NCBI GenBank assembly: GCA_021732805.1
Contig: JAKFUJ010000395.1
Span: forward strand, 1 to 7,647
Origin: Betaproteobacteria bacterium
GTDB taxonomy: Bacteria > Pseudomonadota > Gammaproteobacteria > Burkholderiales > SG8-41
Length of the DNA stretch: 7,647 bases
Reading direction: 5' to 3'
In this document: piece after piece, positions 5,236 through 7,647 of the stretch
Numbering within the stretch: the stretch's first letter is position 1
Layout of the letters: each line of letters starts with the position of its first letter
Notes under the pieces: generated by a model
The model's input: the letters and a program-made list of their open reading frames with translations, nothing else
The model's database searches: none
Told to the model about the DNA's origin: nothing
Position numbers and translations under genes: made by a program

Positions 5236-5949
5236 TTACCCCAGCGCCGCGCGCTGCGCCGCCACCAGTTGCGTGATGCCATGCTGCGCAAGATCCAGCA
5301 TCGCCTGCATCTCGGCACGGCTGAAAGGCTCGCCCTCGGCGGTGCCCTGGATTTCAATCATGCCGCCGCCTTCGGTCATCACCACATTCATGTCGGTGTC
5401 GCAGTTGGAATCCTCGGCGTAATCGAGATCCAATACCGGTGTGCCCTGGTAAACACCGACCGACACCGCGGCAACCGCTTCACGCACCGGTGTTGCCGTA
5501 ATCCGTTTTTCACGAATCAGGAAATTCACCGCATCGACCAGCGCCACATAGGCGCCGGTGATGCTCGCGGTGCGTGTGCCGCCGTCTGCCTGCAGCACAT
5601 CGCAATCGAGATGGATGGTGCGCGGTCCGAGGCGCTCGAGATCCACCACGGCGCGCAATGAACGCCCGATCAGGCGCTGGATTTCCTGGGTGCGTCCGGA
5701 CTGCTTGCCGCGCGCCGCTTCGCGATCGGTGCGCGTATTGGTCGAACGCGGCAACATGCCGTATTCGGCAGTGACCCAGCCGCGATCGGTGCCGCGCAGA
5801 TGCGGCGGCTGCTTTTCGAGCACGCTGGCCGTACACAGCACCTTGGTTGCGCCGAATTCGATGAGCACGGCGCCTTCCGCATGGCAGGTGAAATTGCGGG
5901 TGAGGCGGATGGCACGCAGCTCATCCGGTTTGCGCTGACTGGGTCGCAC
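5236..5949 (-). CDS. rph: Ribonuclease PH
   Basis: Phosphorolytic 3'-5' exoribonuclease that trims tRNA 3' ends and other RNAs in the cytoplasm, working as a ring-shaped hexamer in known members. The 237-residue product matches the usual length of about 238. Landmarks: GATKVLCTASV (33-43), RGWVTAEYGMLPRSTNTR (56-73), GRTQEIQRLIGRSLRAV (85-101) with Arg86 as the expected phosphate-binding residue, LDCDVLQADGGTRTASITGA (114-133), and LDLDYAEDSNCDTD (173-186) with the metal-binding aspartates. Unlike E. coli K-12 rph, which carries a frameshift, this copy is intact. The start is a GTG at 5949, supported by AAGGAA upstream and by the normal N terminus RPSQRKPDELR. It heads the likely rph-rdgB-hemW transcript and is divergent from yicC. 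Confidence 0.97.
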   Translation of the reverse strand: MRPSQRKPDELRAIRLTRNFTCHAEGAVLIEFGATKVLCTASVLEKQPPHLRGTDRGWVTAEYGMLPRSTNTRTDREAARGKQSGRTQEIQRLIGRSLRAVVDLERLGPRTIHLDCDVLQADGGTRTASITGAYVALVDAVNFLIREKRITATPVREAVAAVSVGVYQGTPVLDLDYAEDSNCDTDMNVVMTEGGGMIEIQGTAEGEPFSRAEMQAMLDLAQHGITQLVAAQRAALG

Positions 5950-5953
5950 GGTG

Positions 5954-5959
5954 TTCCTT
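5954..5959 (-). promoter_or_regulatory. Ribosome binding site supporting the rph GTG start
   Basis: The minus strand reads AAGGAA four bases before GTG 5949. With no ATG near the conserved N terminus, this supports the non-AUG start. Confidence 0.65.
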
Positions 5960-5985
5960 CGTTATGCTATGTTTCAAGGGTCAAC

Positions 5986-5991
5986 ATTATA
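5986..5991 (-). promoter_or_regulatory. Candidate -10 box of rph in the rph/yicC divergent gap
   Basis: A consensus TATAAT lies on the minus strand, which would start transcription near 5979 and give a leader of about 30 nt before the rph GTG. A good -35 hexamer at the right distance is lacking: TTGAGC (6017-6012) is 20 bp away and inside yicC. TTATAA is self-complementary, so the same bases could act as a -10 element for either direction. Confidence 0.4.
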
Positions 5992-6001
5992 AAGCCCCGC
6001 G

Positions 6002-6883
6002 ATGACCCGCAGCTCAACGATCCACAGCATGACCGGTTACGCCACCGCTTCGCGCGAACTCGCCTGGGGCGCCGTCAGCGTCGAACTGCGCTCGGTCAAC
6101 CACCGCTACCTCGATGTGTCGTTCCGCATGCCCGATGAACTGCGTCCGGCGGAACAGTCCCTGCGCGAAGCGATTTCGGGCGCGATGACCCGCGGCAAAA
6201 TCGAATGCCGGGTGGCTTATGCGCTGCGCCAGGGCGCGCAGGGCGGCAGCGAAATCGACGCGACCCTGCTGGAGCAGCTGCTCACACTCAATGCCCGCGC
6301 CCGTGAAGCGCTGCCCGAAGCGAGACCGCTCGGTGTGGCCGACATCCTGCGCTGGCCCGGCATGCTCGGCGCCGACACGTTGCCTGTGGAAGAATTGCGC
6401 ACAACAGCCGGCGAACTGATGCGCGATGCTCTGCGTGATTTCACCGCGGCGCGGGCGCGCGAAGGCGCCAAACTGGCGGCTGTCATACTTGAGCGCGCCG
6501 CCGAGATGCGCACCCGCATTGCCATCGTGCAGCCGCGCATGCCCGGCATCATTGCCGCCTTCCAGGAAAAACTGAACACGAGGCTGAAGGAAGCGCTGGT
6601 TTCGGCTGACGACGAACGCGTGCGCCAGGAAATCACGCTGTTCGTCAACAAGATCGACGTTGACGAGGAGCTGTCGCGGCTGGCCACCCATCTTGATGAA
6701 CTGCAGCACATCCTGGAAAAAGGCGGCGCCTCGGGCAAGCGTCTCGATTTCCTGATGCAGGAACTCAACCGCGAAGCCAATACGCTGGGCTCCAAATCCG
6801 CCGACATTGAAGTGACCCGGGTGGCGATGGATCTGAAGCTGCTGATCGAGCAGATGCGCGAGCAGATCCAAAACATTGAATAA
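6002..6883 (+). CDS. yicC: YicC-family endoribonuclease
   Basis: A 293-residue YicC-like protein; the E. coli member is a ribonuclease active on RNA such as RyhB. The N-terminal YicC domain is shown by SMTGYATASREL (9-20), LRSVNHRYLDVSFRMP (29-44), RGKIECRV (64-71) and RWPGML (117-122). The C-terminal DUF1732 domain runs from about 205 with EITLFVNKIDVDEELSRL (210-227), then GKRLDFLMQELNREANTLGS (245-264) and ends VAMDLKLLIEQMREQIQNIE. No segment is missing. The family usually starts M-I-R/H-S-M-T-x-Y, so the first five residues after ATG 6002 are a slight extension; no Shine-Dalgarno favours either this or the ATG at 6029. It is divergent from rph and 39 bp before gmk. Confidence 0.95.
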   Translation: MTRSSTIHSMTGYATASRELAWGAVSVELRSVNHRYLDVSFRMPDELRPAEQSLREAISGAMTRGKIECRVAYALRQGAQGGSEIDATLLEQLLTLNARAREALPEARPLGVADILRWPGMLGADTLPVEELRTTAGELMRDALRDFTAARAREGAKLAAVILERAAEMRTRIAIVQPRMPGIIAAFQEKLNTRLKEALVSADDERVRQEITLFVNKIDVDEELSRLATHLDELQHILEKGGASGKRLDFLMQELNREANTLGSKSADIEVTRVAMDLKLLIEQMREQIQNIE

Positions 6884-6922
6884 CTGCGTCGAATAATTGC
6901 AAGCAGACAACAGCCAATAAGC

Positions 6923-7537
6923 ATGAGCGGCAACCTCTACATTGTCAGTGCGCCTTCCGGCGCCGGCAAAACCAGCCTGGTGGCCACACTGCTGGAGGCC
7001 GACCGCGGCATCCGCAAATCGGTGTCGTACACCACGCGCGCGCCGCGCCCGGGTGAAGTCAACGGCAGTCATTATCATTTTGTCGGCAACGCGGAATTCG
7101 AGCGCATGGTGCAAGCCGGCGACTTCCTCGAATCAGCGCTGGTGCACGACTACCGTTATGGCACGTCGCGGAAATGGGTTGAGCAACAGATGGCCGCCGA
7201 TGTCGACATCGTGCTCGAAATCGACTGGCAGGGTGCTGCCCAGGTGCGCAAACTGATGCCGGCGACGATCAGCGTGTTTATCCTGCCACCGTCTTTCGAT
7301 GCCCTGCTGCGGCGGTTGAATGCCCGCGGTCAGGATCCTGCGCCCGTAATCGCCCGGCGGCTGGCCAACGCCCGCGAGGAAATCGCCCACGTTACGGACT
7401 TCGACTATGTTATTATCAACAGCGATTTCGGGACGGCGGCGAACGAACTGCAGGATGTGGTCCGCGCCGAGCGTCTGCGCACCCCGCGCCAGCTGAACCG
7501 GCATACTGATCTAATCAAACTACTCCAGCAGGAATAA
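6923..7537 (+). CDS. gmk: Guanylate kinase
   Basis: Essential cytoplasmic kinase converting GMP (or dGMP) and ATP to GDP and ADP. The 204-residue protein shows the P-loop SAPSGAGKTS (9-18), the GMP-binding segment SVSYTTRAPRPGEVNGSHYHF (33-53), EFERMVQAGDFLE (58-70), YGTS (79-82), the strand DIVLEIDWQGA (95-105), the lid arginines RRLNARGQD (130-138) and RRLANAREE (145-153), and YVIINSD (162-168). All expected active-site residues are present and the length is normal. The start at 6923 has no visible Shine-Dalgarno but fits the conserved N terminus. It follows yicC after 39 bp and precedes rpoZ by 2 bp, the common yicC-gmk-rpoZ order, which places GTP-pool supply beside the RNA polymerase omega gene. 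Confidence 0.97.
   Translation: MSGNLYIVSAPSGAGKTSLVATLLEADRGIRKSVSYTTRAPRPGEVNGSHYHFVGNAEFERMVQAGDFLESALVHDYRYGTSRKWVEQQMAADVDIVLEIDWQGAAQVRKLMPATISVFILPPSFDALLRRLNARGQDPAPVIARRLANAREEIAHVTDFDYVIINSDFGTAANELQDVVRAERLRTPRQLNRHTDLIKLLQQE
7530..7534 (+). promoter_or_regulatory. rpoZ Shine-Dalgarno inside the gmk 3' end
   Basis: AGGAA lies five bases before the rpoZ ATG at 7540 and overlaps the last gmk codon; the gmk stop TAA falls between it and the ATG. This implies close translational linkage of the two genes. Confidence 0.65.
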
Positions 7538-7539
7538 TC

Positions 7540-7647
7540 ATGGCCCGCATCACCGTAGACGATTGCATGAAAATCATCCCCAACCGCTTTGAAATGACGC
7601 TCGCGGCGACATACCGCGCCCGCCAGTTGGCGAATGGCGCACAGCCG
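7540..7647 (+). CDS. rpoZ: RNA polymerase omega subunit, N-terminal part (cut by window edge)
   Basis: The last 108 bases encode the first 36 residues of omega, the small subunit that helps assemble beta-prime and takes part in ppGpp binding in E. coli. The reading MARITVDDCMKIIPNRFEMT, followed by LAATYRARQLANGAQP, matches the family's N terminus: the ARITVDDC opening, the NRFEMTLAATYRARQL helix, and the G after the LAN turn. The start ATG lies two bases after the gmk stop and has AGGAA at a five-base spacing. The frame is open to the edge. In many relatives spoT follows rpoZ, which would lie outside this window. Confidence 0.95.
   Translation, partial: MARITVDDCMKIIPNRFEMTLAATYRARQLANGAQP

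Noticed and set aside
5226..5242. Small hairpin with GGGGT/ACCCC arms at the rph stop codon
   Set aside because: The stem has only five base pairs and no T-run follows in the direction of rph transcription.
6014..7114. A 366-codon open frame on the minus strand across yicC and gmk
   Set aside because: Antisense to two conserved genes, with low-complexity composition and no family motif.

Overview
The window is a stretch of ordinary bacterial chromosome, GC-rich and densely packed, most likely from a betaproteobacterium (Burkholderiales or a close relative). The grounds are the protein sequences, the neighbourhoods rph-rdgB-hemW and yicC-gmk-rpoZ, the pairing of thiS-thiG with trmB, and a Bug/TctC-family solute-binding protein of the kind expanded in that group. 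The placement is by recognition only; no search was run. There are ten protein genes, eight complete and two cut by the window edges. I see no RNA genes, insertion sequences, phage genes, CRISPR arrays or defence genes.

Layout. 1-202 (-): 5' end of a GNAT acetyltransferase. 267-2065 (+): thiS-thiG-trmB, combining thiamine thiazole synthesis with tRNA m7G46 methylation. 2067-2092: a perfect 11-bp hairpin that serves as terminator for the convergent genes trmB and the Bug gene. 2114-3088 (-): a periplasmic Bug/TctC solute-binding protein with its own promoter and a strong ribosome binding site. 3232-5949 (-): rph, rdgB and hemW in transcription order, covering RNA 3'-end trimming, nucleotide-pool cleaning and haem handling. 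6002-7647 (+): yicC, gmk and the start of rpoZ, divergent from rph across a 52-bp gap. The rph/yicC divergence also occurs in E. coli.

The genes are housekeeping and I do not see an undescribed protein system. The unusual content lies in the junctions between co-directional genes. The 210-bp gap between rph and rdgB is almost filled by a composite imperfect palindrome (5047-5213), each arm carrying the same two modules in mirror order; it looks like a dispersed repeat or MITE-like element that would fold in the mRNA. The start of hemW lies across a near-perfect 7-bp tandem repeat (4363-4389), and the thiS-thiG spacer is a degenerate array of similar 7-bp units (504-545). Both heptad arrays read like ATCCTCA on the coding strand and sit where a Shine-Dalgarno sequence would be expected. 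A change of one unit in the hemW array would shift the frame of its N-terminal extension.
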